Source: Comamonas sp. 26
Lineage (GTDB): Bacteria > Pseudomonadota > Gammaproteobacteria > Burkholderiales > Burkholderiaceae_C
NCBI RefSeq assembly: GCF_002754475.1
Contig: NZ_PEFL01000002.1
Span: 434,001 to 498,000, forward strand
Length of the DNA: 64,000 bases
Direction of reading: 5' to 3'
Within the stretch, counting starts at the first letter, position 1; each line of letters opens with the position of its first letter. Made by a program: the position numbers and the translations under genes. Shown in pieces: positions 32,254 through 41,879 of this stretch. Below the pieces are notes generated by a model that worked only from the letters and a program-made list of their open reading frames with translations, was not told where the DNA came from and did no database searches.

Positions 32254-33074
32254 TGCAAGACGCTCTCAAAACAGAAGCTGCCAGCGCAATAGTGCTAAGG
32301 GCTAGCGGCTTGAAACGCTCATACACGCGCCCCCGCACATCAGTGTGGCATGCTACAGAACCTCTGCAGGCGCTGCGCGGTGTGAGCTTTGAGTTGCAGG
32401 CCGGACAAAGTCTGGGAGTGGTGGGTGAATCAGGTTCGGGAAAGTCCACTCTCGCCCGTCTGGTCATGGCGCTGGATACGCCCAGCGAAGGCACGGTCGA
32501 ACTGCTGGGCCGCAATCTGCACCAGCTGCCTGAAAAAGAGCTGCGTGCGGCAAGACGTGATTTTCAGATGGTGTTTCAGGACCCCTACGGCTCGCTGGAC
32601 CCGCGCATGACGGTGGAGCGCATCATCAGCGAGCCACTGACCATCTTGCCCGGCAAACCCAGCCGCGCTGCACAGCGCCAGCAGGTGCTGGCAGTGCTCG
32701 ATCAGGTGGGTCTGCGCGCGCAAGATGCCGACAAGTACCCGCATGAGTTTTCAGGCGGCCAGCGCCAGCGCATTGCCATTGCCCGTGCGCTGATTACCCG
32801 CCCCAAGCTCATCGTGGCCGATGAACCGGTCAGCGCACTTGATGTGTCCGTCCAGGCCCAGGTGCTCAATCTCATGCAGGACTTGCAGCGCGAGCTAGGC
32901 CTGTCATACCTCTTCATCAGCCACGATCTGGCCGTGGTGCAACATGTCTGCGATCAGGTCATCGTGCTCTATCAGGGCGAAATCGTGGAGCGCGGTACGC
33001 CGCAAAAGCTGTTCTCGGCACCCGAGCACCCGTACACACAGACATTGATCAAGGCCGCTCCCCGCGCTCACTGA
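32250..33074 (+). CDS. Peptide/nickel-type ABC transporter ATP-binding protein 2 (DppF-like)
   Basis: 274 aa. Walker A GESGSGKS, signature FSGGQRQRIAIARAL, Walker B LIVADEPVSALDV, switch His in LFISHDLAVV. It is shorter than E. coli DppF, ending soon after HPYTQTLIKAAP, so it lacks the C-terminal Cys-containing extension that its partner has; such asymmetry occurs in the family. A 179-bp gap separates it from the binding protein. Confidence 0.92.
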   Translation: MMQDALKTEAASAIVLRASGLKRSYTRPRTSVWHATEPLQALRGVSFELQAGQSLGVVGESGSGKSTLARLVMALDTPSEGTVELLGRNLHQLPEKELRAARRDFQMVFQDPYGSLDPRMTVERIISEPLTILPGKPSRAAQRQQVLAVLDQVGLRAQDADKYPHEFSGGQRQRIAIARALITRPKLIVADEPVSALDVSVQAQVLNLMQDLQRELGLSYLFISHDLAVVQHVCDQVIVLYQGEIVERGTPQKLFSAPEHPYTQTLIKAAPRAH

Positions 33075-33253
33075 AACCGCAGCACAAACAGTTGCCCACA
33101 CTCGCAGCCGCTATCTGCAGCGCTGCGGCCTTGGCGGCCCTCTGAGTGGTGTAAAAACACGCCTGAAACAAGTCCGTACAGTACGCACCGTGCGATGACT
33201 TGCAGCGCTTTTACAGGCCGCGCGCGGCCTGCCCCCATTCGGAGACTTTGTTG

Positions 33254-34741
33254 ATGCTCAATCGCCGCTCCTTGCTGGTCAGCTCGGCTGCCAGCTTGCC
33301 GTTGTTCACTGCCTGGCCCGCTGTGGCCCAGAACAAAAAAGACAGTGTCACGCTGGCCATGACGCTGGAGCCGCCGGGGCTGGACCCTACGGCCGGCGCT
33401 GCCTCGTCGATTGCCGAAGTCGTGCTCTACAACGTGTTCGAGACACTGACCAAGATCAACTCGGACGGCAGCGTCTCGCCCCTTCTCGCCGAAAGCTGGG
33501 AGGTCTCGTCCGACCTCAAGACCTACACCTTCCGCCTGCGCAAGGATGCCAAGTTTCAGAATGGTGAGCCCTTCAACGCCGCCGCCGTCAAATTCTCGTT
33601 TGACCGCGCAGCCGCTGACAAAAGTACCAACAAGGACAAGCGCAGCTTCGCCAACCTCAGCACCAAGGTGGTGGACCCGTACACCATCGTCATCACCAAC
33701 AAAGATATCGACCCCGATTTTCTGTTTGTGATGGGTCAGGCCACCTCCGTCATCGTCGAGCCCAAGAGCGCGGCCAGCAACGCCACCAAGCCCGTGGGCA
33801 CCGGCCCTTACCAGCTGGCGTCGTGGAGCAAGGGTGCATCCGTCACGCTGGCCGCTTGGCCGGACTATCGTGCAGCGCAGAGCATTCGCATCAAGCGCGC
33901 CGTGTTCCGTTTTATTTCAGACCCGGCTGCGCAGGTCGCATCCCTGCTGGCAGGCGATGTGGACGTTTTCCCCCGCGTTACGCCGCGCAGCGTGCCCCAG
34001 TTCAAGGCCAACCAGCGCTTTCAGGTGGTGGTGAGCAACTCACGCGCCAAGACCATTCTGGCCATCAACAACGCACGCAAGCCTCTGAACGATGTGCGCG
34101 TGCGCCGCGCCATTGCCGCCGCCATTGACCGCGATGCCGTCATCGCCGGTGCCGCCGATGGCTATGGCGTGCCCATTGGCAGCTATTACGTGCCCACCGC
34201 CTTTGGCTATGTGGATACCACGGGCGTCAACCCCTTTGATCTGGACAAGGCCAAGGCGCTGATGGCTGAAGCCGGCATCAAGACCCCGCTGACGCTTACC
34301 ATGACCCTGCCGCCCACCCCTTACTCACGCCAGGGCGGTGAGCTGATTGCAGCCCAGCTGGCCAAGATTGGCATCAATCTCAAGCTGCAGAACGTGGAAT
34401 GGGCACAGTGGCTGTCGGGCACATACACCAACAAGAACTACGACCTTTCCATCATTTCGCATGTGGAGCCGTTTGATCTGGGCAACTTTGCCAAGCCGGA
34501 CTACTACTGGGGCTACCACTCGCAAGAGTTCAATGAGCTGTTCGAGAAGATCAAGCACACCCCCCGCCCTGCCGACCGAGCCCGCCTGCTGGGCGACGCC
34601 CAGCGCCTGCTGGCCCGGGATGCAGTACACGGCTTCATCTACACCCCGCAATGGGTGACCGTGGCCAACAAGAAGCTGCGCGGACTGTGGAAGGACATGC
34701 CGGTGTTCGTCAACGACCTGTCTTCTCTCTCTTGGGCTTGA
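33254..34741 (+). CDS. Peptide/nickel-type ABC transporter substrate-binding protein
   Basis: 495-aa exported protein of SBP family 5. The signal region MLNRRSLLVSSAASLPLFTAWPAVAQ has a double Arg and an AxAQ cut site. Family marks include the N-terminal LDPTAGAASSIAEVVLYNVFETL, LAESWEVSSDLKTYTFRLRKDAKFQNGEPF and FDRAAADK. ATG at 33254 is chosen because the signal peptide begins there. The ligand (peptide, nickel chelate, opine, glutathione) cannot be read from the sequence. It closes the importer operon that starts at 29360. Confidence 0.93.
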   Translation: MLNRRSLLVSSAASLPLFTAWPAVAQNKKDSVTLAMTLEPPGLDPTAGAASSIAEVVLYNVFETLTKINSDGSVSPLLAESWEVSSDLKTYTFRLRKDAKFQNGEPFNAAAVKFSFDRAAADKSTNKDKRSFANLSTKVVDPYTIVITNKDIDPDFLFVMGQATSVIVEPKSAASNATKPVGTGPYQLASWSKGASVTLAAWPDYRAAQSIRIKRAVFRFISDPAAQVASLLAGDVDVFPRVTPRSVPQFKANQRFQVVVSNSRAKTILAINNARKPLNDVRVRRAIAAAIDRDAVIAGAADGYGVPIGSYYVPTAFGYVDTTGVNPFDLDKAKALMAEAGIKTPLTLTMTLPPTPYSRQGGELIAAQLAKIGINLKLQNVEWAQWLSGTYTNKNYDLSIISHVEPFDLGNFAKPDYYWGYHSQEFNELFEKIKHTPRPADRARLLGDAQRLLARDAVHGFIYTPQWVTVANKKLRGLWKDMPVFVNDLSSLSWA

Positions 34742-34831
34742 ATTTGACCTCCCCCTGAGGCGCTTCCGCGCCTTCCCCCTCTCTCGCTTCGCGGGAGGGG
34801 GACGACAGCCTCGCTTAGGCCGCGCCAGTTT

Positions 34832-35479
34832 TCAGCGTTGCACCATTACCAAGCGTAATGCCAGCGCGCCGAAGACAGTCGCGGCAATGCGGTTGAGCCA
34901 GCGCTGGGCGCGGGCAGATCGCTGGAAGATTTGGCCGAACATGCCCGAGCCGCAGGCAATGGAGCCAAACACCAGCAGCGTGGCCAGCATGAAGACACAA
35001 CCCAGCGCCATGACTTGCAGACCCACGCTGCCACGCGCCGGGTCGGTGAACTGGGGCAAAAAGGCCAGAAAGAAGATCAGTACCTTGGGGTTGGTCAGAC
35101 TCATGACCACTCCGCGACCTGCCCAGCCCATGGCGGTTTTAAGCGTCAGCACATCACGCTCGGCCTGTGCCTGCGCACCCTCAGTCACGCTGACCGGTGC
35201 ACACCATGCACCCCATGCCAGATACGCCAGGTAGGCCGCGCCGCAGAACTTGAGCACCGTAAACAGCATGGGCGATGCAGCAACCACTGCCGCCAGCCCC
35301 AAGGCCACCGCTACGGTGTGACCCACAATACCGAGGCTCAGCCCCAGCACCACGCACAAGCCCACACGCCAGCCGCGCTGGGCGGACTGCACAAGGACAA
35401 ACAGATTGTCCGGCCCGGGGCTCAGCCCCAGCAGCACGGCCACACCAAAGAATGCAATCAAAACGTCCCAGGTCGGCAT
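34832..35479 (-). CDS. LysE/RhtB family amino acid exporter
   Basis: 215 aa with six membrane helices. The N-terminal GVAVLLGLSPGPDNLFVLVQSAQRGWRVGL carries the family SPGPD motif, and GRGVVMSLTNPKVLIFFLAFLPQF is the typical middle. ATG at 35479 (MPTWDVLIAFFG) is preferred over a TTG two codons earlier. The ligand is unknown: homoserine, threonine or other amino acids are family substrates. It is convergent with the ABC operon. Confidence 0.9.
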   Translation of the reverse strand: MPTWDVLIAFFGVAVLLGLSPGPDNLFVLVQSAQRGWRVGLCVVLGLSLGIVGHTVAVALGLAAVVAASPMLFTVLKFCGAAYLAYLAWGAWCAPVSVTEGAQAQAERDVLTLKTAMGWAGRGVVMSLTNPKVLIFFLAFLPQFTDPARGSVGLQVMALGCVFMLATLLVFGSIACGSGMFGQIFQRSARAQRWLNRIAATVFGALALRLVMVQR

Positions 35480-35500
35480 GGTCAATTCTTTATAAAAAAA

Positions 35501-35514
35501 ATAGCTGCTTACGC
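35501..35514. repeat. Dispersed GCGYWAGCAGCTAT motif, copy 2
   Basis: ATAGCTGCTTACGC (reverse complement of GCGTAAGCAGCTAT) lies in the gap upstream of the LysE-family gene; T-rich and A-rich sequence flanks it, as at the copies near 38900 and 58493. Confidence 0.45.
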
Positions 35515-35558
35515 TTTATTAGCAGGCACCACAGGCCTTTTTGATGCATAGAACTGCA

Positions 35559-36449
35559 TCAACCCAGCCCCAGCGCCGTCACGCCCAGCGCAATCATGAT
35601 GGCGCCTGCAATACGCAGGCCCCGGTCGCCCTCACCCAGCAGCTTGCCACCGATCAGCGCGGCAAACAGCATGGACACCTCTCGCGCCGGTGCGACATGC
35701 GAGATAGGTGCGCTTTGCACCGCATACAGCACCAGCACATAGGCAATAGGGCTGAAGAAGGCGACGATGGCCGCATAGCGCCACTGCAAGCGCCAAAGGC
35801 GCTTGGTCTCGGGCCAGTCCCGCACAGCCAGCGGCGCCAGAATCACCAGCCGGATCAGATTGCCCACGTAGTCCACCAGAATGGGCGACATCAGCAGCAC
35901 CTTGACGGCATAGCTGTCCACCACCGTATAGCTGGCAATGAACATGCCCGTCAGCAAGCCGTAGTAGAGGCCGGACAGCACGCGCTGGCGTGCCTCGTCA
36001 TCCTTCCCCTCGCGGATAGCAATGATCATGCGCGGGCCACCCGCAATCAAAAACACACCTATCACCACGCCCGCAATACCCGCTGCGCCCAGCGTGGAGA
36101 TGCTTTCGCCCAGAAACAGTACCGCCACCAGCGATGACATCAGCGGCCCGCTGCCGCGTGCCAGCGGATAGACCACCGTCAGGTCCGCCACCCGGTAGCC
36201 GCGCAGCAGCACCACGAAATAAGCCACATGCAGCAACGCGCTGGCCGTGACAAAAGCCCATTCCATCCAGCCCCAGCCCGGCACCACATCCTTGCCCAGC
36301 CACCAGCCCAGCGGCAACCAGATGATGGCGTTCCAGACCGAGGTGTAGAGAGAGAAGCGGGCATCGCCGCCCGCCTTCTTGGCCACGATATTCCAGCCCG
36401 AGTGAATCAGGCCGGCCAGAATGATGAGAGCAAAGGCTTGCAGTGACAT
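35559..36449 (-). CDS. EamA/DMT family transporter
   Basis: 296 aa with about ten membrane helices arranged as two five-helix repeats, typical of drug/metabolite transporters. The N-terminus is LQAFALIILAGLIHSGWNIVAKKAGG; the first repeat ends in a PLARGSGPLMSSLVAVLFLGE motif and the second repeat has the matching PAREVSMLFAALIGGKLLGEGD. Substrate is not predictable. It lies downstream of folE in the same direction but behind a terminator. Confidence 0.88.
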   Translation of the reverse strand: MSLQAFALIILAGLIHSGWNIVAKKAGGDARFSLYTSVWNAIIWLPLGWWLGKDVVPGWGWMEWAFVTASALLHVAYFVVLLRGYRVADLTVVYPLARGSGPLMSSLVAVLFLGESISTLGAAGIAGVVIGVFLIAGGPRMIIAIREGKDDEARQRVLSGLYYGLLTGMFIASYTVVDSYAVKVLLMSPILVDYVGNLIRLVILAPLAVRDWPETKRLWRLQWRYAAIVAFFSPIAYVLVLYAVQSAPISHVAPAREVSMLFAALIGGKLLGEGDRGLRIAGAIMIALGVTALGLG

Positions 36450-36474
36450 GAGAGACAGAAACGCCAGAAATGCA

Positions 36475-36500
36475 AAAGGCCGCGCAACGCGCAGCCTTTA
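36475..36500 (-). terminator. Terminator after folE
   Basis: On the minus strand AAAGGCTGCGCG-tt-GCGCGGCCTTTT: a strong GC stem with a T4 tail, about 150 bp after the folE stop and before the EamA gene. Confidence 0.65.
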
Positions 36501-36653
36501 AAAAGTCCGAAATCAGGTTTCAGAGAAGCTCTGTATGACCCCTGATGCGGGCCACTGCCCTGTACCCAACCAGAGACACCGAGCAAGAGCCGCCTCGCGG
36601 CGAGATTGTCGTCCCCCTTGGGAGAAGGTGCGCAGCGACTCTGGGCGAAGCAT

Positions 36654-37358
36654 TTATTTCCGGGCAGCGATAAGCGACAAGAATTCGCGGCGCAGCTCGG
36701 AGTTGGTGAGGAAGGCCCCGCGCATGACGGAGTTGAGCATCTTGGAGTCCATCTCGCGCACACCGCGCCAGGACATGCAGAAATGCGAAGCTTCCATCAC
36801 CACAGCCAAGCCGTCGGGACGGGTCTTGTCCATGATCAGATCGGCCAGCTGAATGATGGCCTCTTCCTGAATCTGCGGGCGACCCATGATCCAGTCCACC
36901 AGACGCGCGTACTTGGACAGACCGATCACATTGGTGTTCTTGTTGGGCAGCACGCCAATCCAGATCTTGCCAATCACGGGGCACAGGTGGTGGCTGCAGG
37001 CACTGCGCACGGTGATCGGGCCGACGATCATCAGCTCGTTCAGGTGCTCGGCGTTCGGGAATTCGGTAATCGCTGGCTGGTGCACATAACGGCCGCGGAA
37101 AACCTCGTTCACATACATCTTGGCCACACGGCGAGCCGTGGCGCGAGTGTTGTGATCGTTGGTGGTGTCGATGACCATGGAGTCGAGCACCGTCTGCATC
37201 TTCTCCTGGACCTCGTCCAGCATTTTTTCCAGCTCGCCGGGCTCAATAAAATCGGCGATGTTGTCGTTGGCGTGAAAACGCTTGTTCGCCGCCTGCAGGC
37301 GCTCGCGGATCTTGACCGAAACGGGCGTACCCTCTTCAGTCTGTTTGTCTTTATTCAT
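36654..37358 (-). CDS. folE: GTP cyclohydrolase I
   Basis: First step of tetrahydrofolate synthesis: GTP to 7,8-dihydroneopterin triphosphate. About 234 aa. Zinc/substrate motifs are present: RVAKMYVNEVFRGRY, SACSHHLCPVIGKIWIGVLP (zinc Cys and catalytic His) and GLSKYARLVDW. ATG at 37358 (MNKDKQTEEG) is preferred; an ATG seven codons upstream (37379) is also possible. nudB, the next folate enzyme, lies 1 kb upstream in the same direction. Confidence 0.95.
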   Translation of the reverse strand: MNKDKQTEEGTPVSVKIRERLQAANKRFHANDNIADFIEPGELEKMLDEVQEKMQTVLDSMVIDTTNDHNTRATARRVAKMYVNEVFRGRYVHQPAITEFPNAEHLNELMIVGPITVRSACSHHLCPVIGKIWIGVLPNKNTNVIGLSKYARLVDWIMGRPQIQEEAIIQLADLIMDKTRPDGLAVVMEASHFCMSWRGVREMDSKMLNSVMRGAFLTNSELRREFLSLIAARK

Positions 37359-37477
37359 ATCGGCGAGTTCTCTGAACATTCAAGAATGGTACCAGCGAAT
37401 CAACTTCCCAAAGCCTCAAAGGCTTTGCCATTCAAACGCAGGTTTACAAAGCGCCCGAAGCTATGGTTTCAGTAGCA

Positions 37478-38242
37478 TCAGAGCCTGAATTCAGCAATCA
37501 GCGGCAAATGGTCGGACATACGCCACCAAATCCGCCCCTTTGGCACTTGCAGCCCCAGCGGCGTCAGCCCACGCACATAGATATGGTCTAGCTGCGCAAT
37601 CGGCAGACGTGCAGGGTAGGTGGCGATGCCCCGGGTTTCATCAAACTCGAACAGACCAAAGCCCGCCAGCATGCGCTTGATCTGGTTGCCCCAGTCGTTG
37701 AAGTCACCTGCCACGACCAGCGGTGCATTGGGCGGCACCTCGCGCTCGATAAAGCGCTGCAGCAGGGCAATCTGGCGAATGCGGCTGCCGGGAATCAAGC
37801 CCAGATGCACAACGATGGAGTGCACGCGCTTGCCGTTGATGTCCAGCTCCACATGCAGCAGACCGCGCTGCTCGAAGCGGTGGTCTGAGATGTCTTCATG
37901 CTGGTAGCCAATCACCGGCCAGCGGCTGAGCAGCGCATTGCCGTGCTCGCCATCTTTGGTGTAGGCATTGGTCAGGTAGACCGACTCATAGCCCTCGGGA
38001 GCCAGATATTCGGCCTGCGGCACATTGGGCCAGTGGTCGAAGTACTGCTCCTCCTTGCGGTTCATCTTGCGCACTTCCTGCAGGCAGACAATGTCCGCAT
38101 CGAGCTGCTCCACCGCAAGACCCAGATTGTGGATTTCCAGCCGCCGTGCCGGCCCCAGGCCCTGCACACCCTTGTGAATGTTGTAGGTGGCCACGCGCAG
38201 AATCTGCGGCTCTGGCGGCGTAAACAACTGAACTTCAGACAT
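37478..38242 (-). CDS. Endonuclease/exonuclease/phosphatase family protein
   Basis: 254 aa from ATG at 38242. Family motifs are complete: ATYNIHKGV, CLQEVRK (metal Glu), VVHLGLIPGSR, VVAGDFNDWG and MSDHLPLIAEF (catalytic Asp-His). No signal peptide or membrane helix, so it is cytoplasmic. The EEP fold covers phosphatases, nucleases and phospholipases; substrate cannot be named. It sits between nudB and folE in the same direction, so a role on a phosphate of the folate route is possible but only inferred from position. Confidence 0.85.
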   Translation of the reverse strand: MSEVQLFTPPEPQILRVATYNIHKGVQGLGPARRLEIHNLGLAVEQLDADIVCLQEVRKMNRKEEQYFDHWPNVPQAEYLAPEGYESVYLTNAYTKDGEHGNALLSRWPVIGYQHEDISDHRFEQRGLLHVELDINGKRVHSIVVHLGLIPGSRIRQIALLQRFIEREVPPNAPLVVAGDFNDWGNQIKRMLAGFGLFEFDETRGIATYPARLPIAQLDHIYVRGLTPLGLQVPKGRIWWRMSDHLPLIAEFRL

Positions 38243-38265
38243 AGGCACTGTTTTTCTCAAAGCGG

Positions 38266-38763
38266 TTACGGCTTCTGCTGGCTTTGAGCCAACGCCGGTT
38301 CAAAGCGCGGCAGCAGCAAAATGGCTTCTGCGTTGGAAGAAGAAAAGCAGCGCTGGGCTGCGTCGCGCCAATCATGCCAATCATGTGCGGTGTGCTCTCT
38401 CGGATTCAAGTGCACAGCCATGTAGGACGGCACACGAAGCCCGAACACACGCTCCTGGTTGTGCCACACGCCCGGCGCATAACGGTGCTGCCATTCGGGG
38501 TAGATGGCGTAGATGTTCTCAAGCTCCCAGTCGATGAGCTGGCAGCCGGGCGCAAGTGCATCAATGCCGGTTTCTTCCAGCACCTCGCGGGCAGCGGTTT
38601 CACGCCAGTCCTCACCCTCGCTGTCTTTGCTGCCCGTCACCGACTGCCAGAACGGCTCGCCGCCCGGCGCAGCAATGGTGCGGCGCAGCAGCAGAACCTG
38701 ACCGTCCTCACGGTAGATGACCACCAGCACGGACTGCGGAATCTTGTAAGGCTTGATGTCCAT
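38266..38763 (-). CDS. nudB: Dihydroneopterin triphosphate diphosphatase
   Basis: NUDIX hydrolase of 165 aa that removes pyrophosphate from dihydroneopterin triphosphate, the product of FolE. The Nudix box is G-x5-E-x7-REVLEETGI. NudB-type features include the N-terminal YKIPQSVLVVIYREDGQVLLLRR and the WQHRYAPGVWHNQERVFGL stretch. Placed close to folE. The EEP gene follows 23 bp downstream. Confidence 0.9.
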   Translation of the reverse strand: MDIKPYKIPQSVLVVIYREDGQVLLLRRTIAAPGGEPFWQSVTGSKDSEGEDWRETAAREVLEETGIDALAPGCQLIDWELENIYAIYPEWQHRYAPGVWHNQERVFGLRVPSYMAVHLNPREHTAHDWHDWRDAAQRCFSSSNAEAILLLPRFEPALAQSQQKP

Positions 38764-38833
38764 CAGCCCATATTAGCGCGCTGGCAATGGCCGCAATGGA
38801 AGTTGGTGCTGCGCTTGATGGCTATCAATATTC

Positions 38834-38847
38834 ATAGCAGCTAGCGC
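38834..38847. repeat. Dispersed GCGYWAGCAGCTAT-like motif, copy 3
   Basis: ATAGCAGCTAGCGC (reverse complement GCGCTAGCTGCTAT) in the gap between nudB and aspS, with AT-rich flanks (CTATCAATATTC on its left). Confidence 0.45.
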
Positions 38848-38899
38848 CTTCTAGTCATCAAAATAGATCACAAAACTTGCCAGATCCATCCACAGAAAA

Positions 38900-38913
38900 G
38901 CGTAAGCAGCTCT
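38900..38913. repeat. Dispersed GCGYWAGCAGCTAT-like motif, copy 4
   Basis: GCGTAAGCAGCTCT, 52 bp right of copy 3, followed by TTAAAGCTG. The two copies in one 240-bp gap point toward each other in part and could fold together. Confidence 0.4.
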
Positions 38914-38928
38914 TAAAGCTGTAGCAAT

Positions 38929-38963
38929 AAAAAAGCGCCAGCCGCTTTCGCAGACTGGCGCTT
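38929..38963 (-). terminator. Terminator after aspS
   Basis: On the minus strand AAGCGCCAG ... CTGGCGCTTTTTT: nine pairs with a 13-base loop and a T6 tail, 43 bp after the aspS stop. Confidence 0.85.
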
Positions 38964-39005
38964 GATGCAGGCTGCGATAAACGCAGTCTGCAAAAGGCTT
39001 GGAGA

Positions 39006-40811
39006 TCAGGCCTCGGTGGTCGTCACCACGGTGTTGCGCAGCTTGATGTGCAGCTCGCGCAGTTGCTTCTCGTCCACGGGCGATGGGGCTTGCGTCAGCA
39101 AGTCCTGGGCGCGCTGGGTCTTGGGGAAGGCAATCACGTCACGGATGGACTCGGAGCCGGTCATCAGCGTGATCAGACGGTCCAGACCGAAGGCCAGACC
39201 ACCGTGAGGAGGCGCGCCGTACTGCAGCGCATCCAGCAGGTAGCCGAACTTGGCACGCTGGTCTTCAGGGGTGATGTTCAGGGCGGCAAACACCTTGGCC
39301 TGTACGTCTGCACGGTGGATACGCACCGAGCCACCGCCCAGTTCCCAGCCGTTCAGCACCATGTCGTAGGCCTTGGCAATGCACTTGCCTGGATCCGTGA
39401 CCATCAGCTCTTCATGGCCATCCTTGGGCGATGTGAAGGGATGGTGCACAGCAGCCCAGCGGTTGTTTTCTTCGTCATGCTCGAACATGGGGAAGTCCAC
39501 CACCCACAGGGGTGCCCACTTGTTTTCGAACAGACCGCTCTTCTTGCCGAACTCGCTATGGCCGACCTTCAGACGCAGGGCGCCGATGGAGTCGTTGACG
39601 ATCTTTTCCTTGTCAGCGCCGAAGAAGATGAGGTCGCCGTCTTGAGCACCCGTGCGCTTCAAGATTTCAGCAATCGCTGCATCGTGCAGGTTCTTGACGA
39701 TGGGCGACTGCAGGCCTTCACGACCCTTGGCCACTTCATTGACCTTGATCCAAGCCAGACCCTTGGCACCGTAGATCTTGACAAACTCGGTGTAGCCGTC
39801 GATTTCGCCACGCGAGATCGCAGCGCCGCCGGGTACGCGCAGAGCCACCACGCGGCCGCCCTTGGTGGTCGCAGGAATGGAGAAGACCTTGAAGTCCACG
39901 TCGCCCATGCAGTCGGTCAGCTCTGTGAATTCGAGCTTGACGCGCAGGTCAGGCTTGTCCGAACCAAAGCGGTGCGCAGCATCCTGGTAGGTCATGATAG
40001 GGAACTCGCCCAGCTCCACGTCCAACTGCGTCTTGAAGACTTCGGTGATCATCTGCTGGAAGATGGCGCGAATTTCTTCTTCGTTCAGGAACGAAGTTTC
40101 GCAATCGATCTGCGTGAATTCTGGCTGGCGGTCAGCGCGCAAGTCTTCGTCGCGGAAGCACTTGGTGATCTGGTAGTAGCGGTCGTAACCGGCCACCATC
40201 AGCATCTGCTTGTACAGCTGGGGAGACTGGGGCAGCGCGAAGAATTCGCCGTCATGCACGCGCGAGGGAACGAGGTAGTCGCGTGCGCCTTCGGGAGTGG
40301 ATTTGCCCAGCATGGGGGTTTCGATGTCGATAAAACCCAGCTTGTCCAAGAAGTTGCGCACCTGGATCGCGGTCTTGTAGCGCAGCATCATGTTGCGCTG
40401 CATCACGGGACGGCGCAAGTCCATCACGCGGTTGGTCAGGCGCACGGTTTCCGACAGATTCTCGTCGTCCAGCTGGAAGGGAGGCGTGACGGAAGCGTTC
40501 AGCACGTTCAGCTCGTGGCACAGCACTTCGATCTGGCCGCTTTTCAGCTTGTCGTTGGTGGTGCCAGCGGGGCGGGCACGCACGATGCCCTTGACCTGCA
40601 CGCAGAACTCATTGCGCACGTCTTCAGCCACCTTGAACATTTCAGCGCGGTCAGGATCACAGACCACCTGCACATAGCCTTCGCGGTCACGCAGGTCGAT
40701 AAAGATCACACCACCGTGGTCACGGCGGCGATTCACCCAGCCGCACAGGGTCACGGTTTCGCCCATTTGGGCTTCGGTCACCAGACCGCAGTATTGAGTA
40801 CGCATTGCCAT
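39006..40811 (-). CDS. aspS: Aspartyl-tRNA synthetase
   Basis: Class II synthetase of 601 aa with the bacterial-type layout: N-terminal OB-fold anticodon-binding domain ([26 protein letters not shown]), catalytic core with motif 2 ([23 protein letters not shown]), the bacterial GAD insertion (about 290-410) and motif 3 (GLAFGLDRL). Many betaproteobacterial AspRS also charge tRNA-Asn when GatCAB is present; that cannot be decided here. The DUF502 and FmdB genes lie upstream in the same direction. Confidence 0.98.
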   Translation of the reverse strand: MAMRTQYCGLVTEAQMGETVTLCGWVNRRRDHGGVIFIDLRDREGYVQVVCDPDRAEMFKVAEDVRNEFCVQVKGIVRARPAGTTNDKLKSGQIEVLCHELNVLNASVTPPFQLDDENLSETVRLTNRVMDLRRPVMQRNMMLRYKTAIQVRNFLDKLGFIDIETPMLGKSTPEGARDYLVPSRVHDGEFFALPQSPQLYKQMLMVAGYDRYYQITKCFRDEDLRADRQPEFTQIDCETSFLNEEEIRAIFQQMITEVFKTQLDVELGEFPIMTYQDAAHRFGSDKPDLRVKLEFTELTDCMGDVDFKVFSIPATTKGGRVVALRVPGGAAISRGEIDGYTEFVKIYGAKGLAWIKVNEVAKGREGLQSPIVKNLHDAAIAEILKRTGAQDGDLIFFGADKEKIVNDSIGALRLKVGHSEFGKKSGLFENKWAPLWVVDFPMFEHDEENNRWAAVHHPFTSPKDGHEELMVTDPGKCIAKAYDMVLNGWELGGGSVRIHRADVQAKVFAALNITPEDQRAKFGYLLDALQYGAPPHGGLAFGLDRLITLMTGSESIRDVIAFPKTQRAQDLLTQAPSPVDEKQLRELHIKLRNTVVTTTEA

Positions 40812-40829
40812 GAAATTCTTCCTGCACCC

Positions 40830-41474
40830 TTAGGGATGCGACAAGGTTGTTTGTTTGGATTCTTCGATCGCGGTGAGGTCTGGCGGAGCCACTACACCCA
40901 TCGAAACAATATATTTGAGTGCGGCATCCACACTCATTTCCAGCTCAACGCACTCACTCTTGCGCACCAGCACAAAGTAACCGCCCGTGGGGTTCGGTGT
41001 GGTGGGCACGAACACGCTGACATAGTCATCGCGCAGCAAGGCCGCGACTTCGCCATTGGGCTGGCCCGTGACAAAGGCCACGGTCCAGACGCCTTCACGC
41101 GGCCATTGCACCATGACCGCAGTGCGAAAGGCGTTACCGCTGTCAGAGAAAACGGTATCAGAGACCTGCTTGACGCTGGAATAGATGGAGCGCACCACAG
41201 GAATGCGGCGCACCAGTGCATCACCCCAGCCGACCAGCTTGCGTCCGATGAAGTTGCTGGCAATACCACCGACGATCAGCAGGATCAGCAACGTCAAAAT
41301 GACGCCAAAGCCAGGAATGTGCACGCCCAGCAGTTTGTCGGGCTGCCATGCCTCAGGAAGAATGGCCAGCGTCTGGTCCAGTGTCCCGATGATCCAGTTA
41401 AGCACACCGAGGGTGATCACCAGAGGAACGATGACCAGCAAACCTGCAATCAGCCACTTGCGCAATGCAAACAT
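40830..41474 (-). CDS. DUF502 family membrane protein
   Basis: 214 aa. Two N-terminal membrane helices (WLIAGLLVIVPLVITLGVLNWI and FGVILTLLILLIVGGIASNFIG) are followed by the DUF502 body (PVVRSIYSSVKQVSDTVFSDSGNAFRTAVMVQWPREGVWTVAFVTG and VFVPTTPNPTGGYFVLV). Function of the family is unknown. It is 18 bp from aspS and 14 bp from the FmdB gene, a conserved trio in Betaproteobacteria. Confidence 0.9.
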   Translation of the reverse strand: MFALRKWLIAGLLVIVPLVITLGVLNWIIGTLDQTLAILPEAWQPDKLLGVHIPGFGVILTLLILLIVGGIASNFIGRKLVGWGDALVRRIPVVRSIYSSVKQVSDTVFSDSGNAFRTAVMVQWPREGVWTVAFVTGQPNGEVAALLRDDYVSVFVPTTPNPTGGYFVLVRKSECVELEMSVDAALKYIVSMGVVAPPDLTAIEESKQTTLSHP

Positions 41475-41488
41475 AGTCTCGAAGAGCC

Positions 41489-41779
41489 TCAGGAGTTGGC
41501 AGTGGCAGGAGCCGCTGCAGGAGCCGGTGCGGGTTCCGCTGCAGGTGCAGCAGCGCTCTCACTGGAGGAAGAAGTGCTTGCAGTCGGCTTGCTGCCGCTA
41601 TTCTTGAAGTCCGTGGCATACCAGCCAGAACCCTTGAGCTGAAAGCCCGGAGCGGTGAGCTGCTTGGAAAAGGCCTCGGCCCCGCAAGCTGGGCACACGG
41701 TCAGCGGCGCGTCCGAGATTTTCTGCAGCACATCCTTGGCATGACCACAGGAGCCACACTTGTATGCATAGATAGGCAT
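41489..41779 (-). CDS. FmdB-type zinc ribbon protein
   Basis: 96 aa from ATG at 41779. The zinc ribbon is MPIYAYKCGSCGHAKDVLQK ... CPACG, i.e. C-x2-C and C-x2-C, typical of FmdB/putative regulatory proteins. The C-terminal third is a low-complexity Ala/Pro/Ser tail. Always found with DUF502 and aspS in this group; its function is not known. Confidence 0.88.
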   Translation of the reverse strand: MPIYAYKCGSCGHAKDVLQKISDAPLTVCPACGAEAFSKQLTAPGFQLKGSGWYATDFKNSGSKPTASTSSSSESAAAPAAEPAPAPAAAPATANS

Positions 41780-41879
41780 AGCGCTAAAACGAGGGAAGTG
41801 CAAAAACCCTCAATTATAGGCGTCGCCCCTCGTTTTGCTGCGCTGCACAGGCAAGCCCCGGCATCGCTTATTTACACTT

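Noticed and set aside
39048..41642. 864-codon plus-strand frame opposite aspS-DUF502-FmdB
   Set aside because: It is the antisense shadow of three certain genes; His/Gln-rich composition typical of reverse frames in high-GC DNA.
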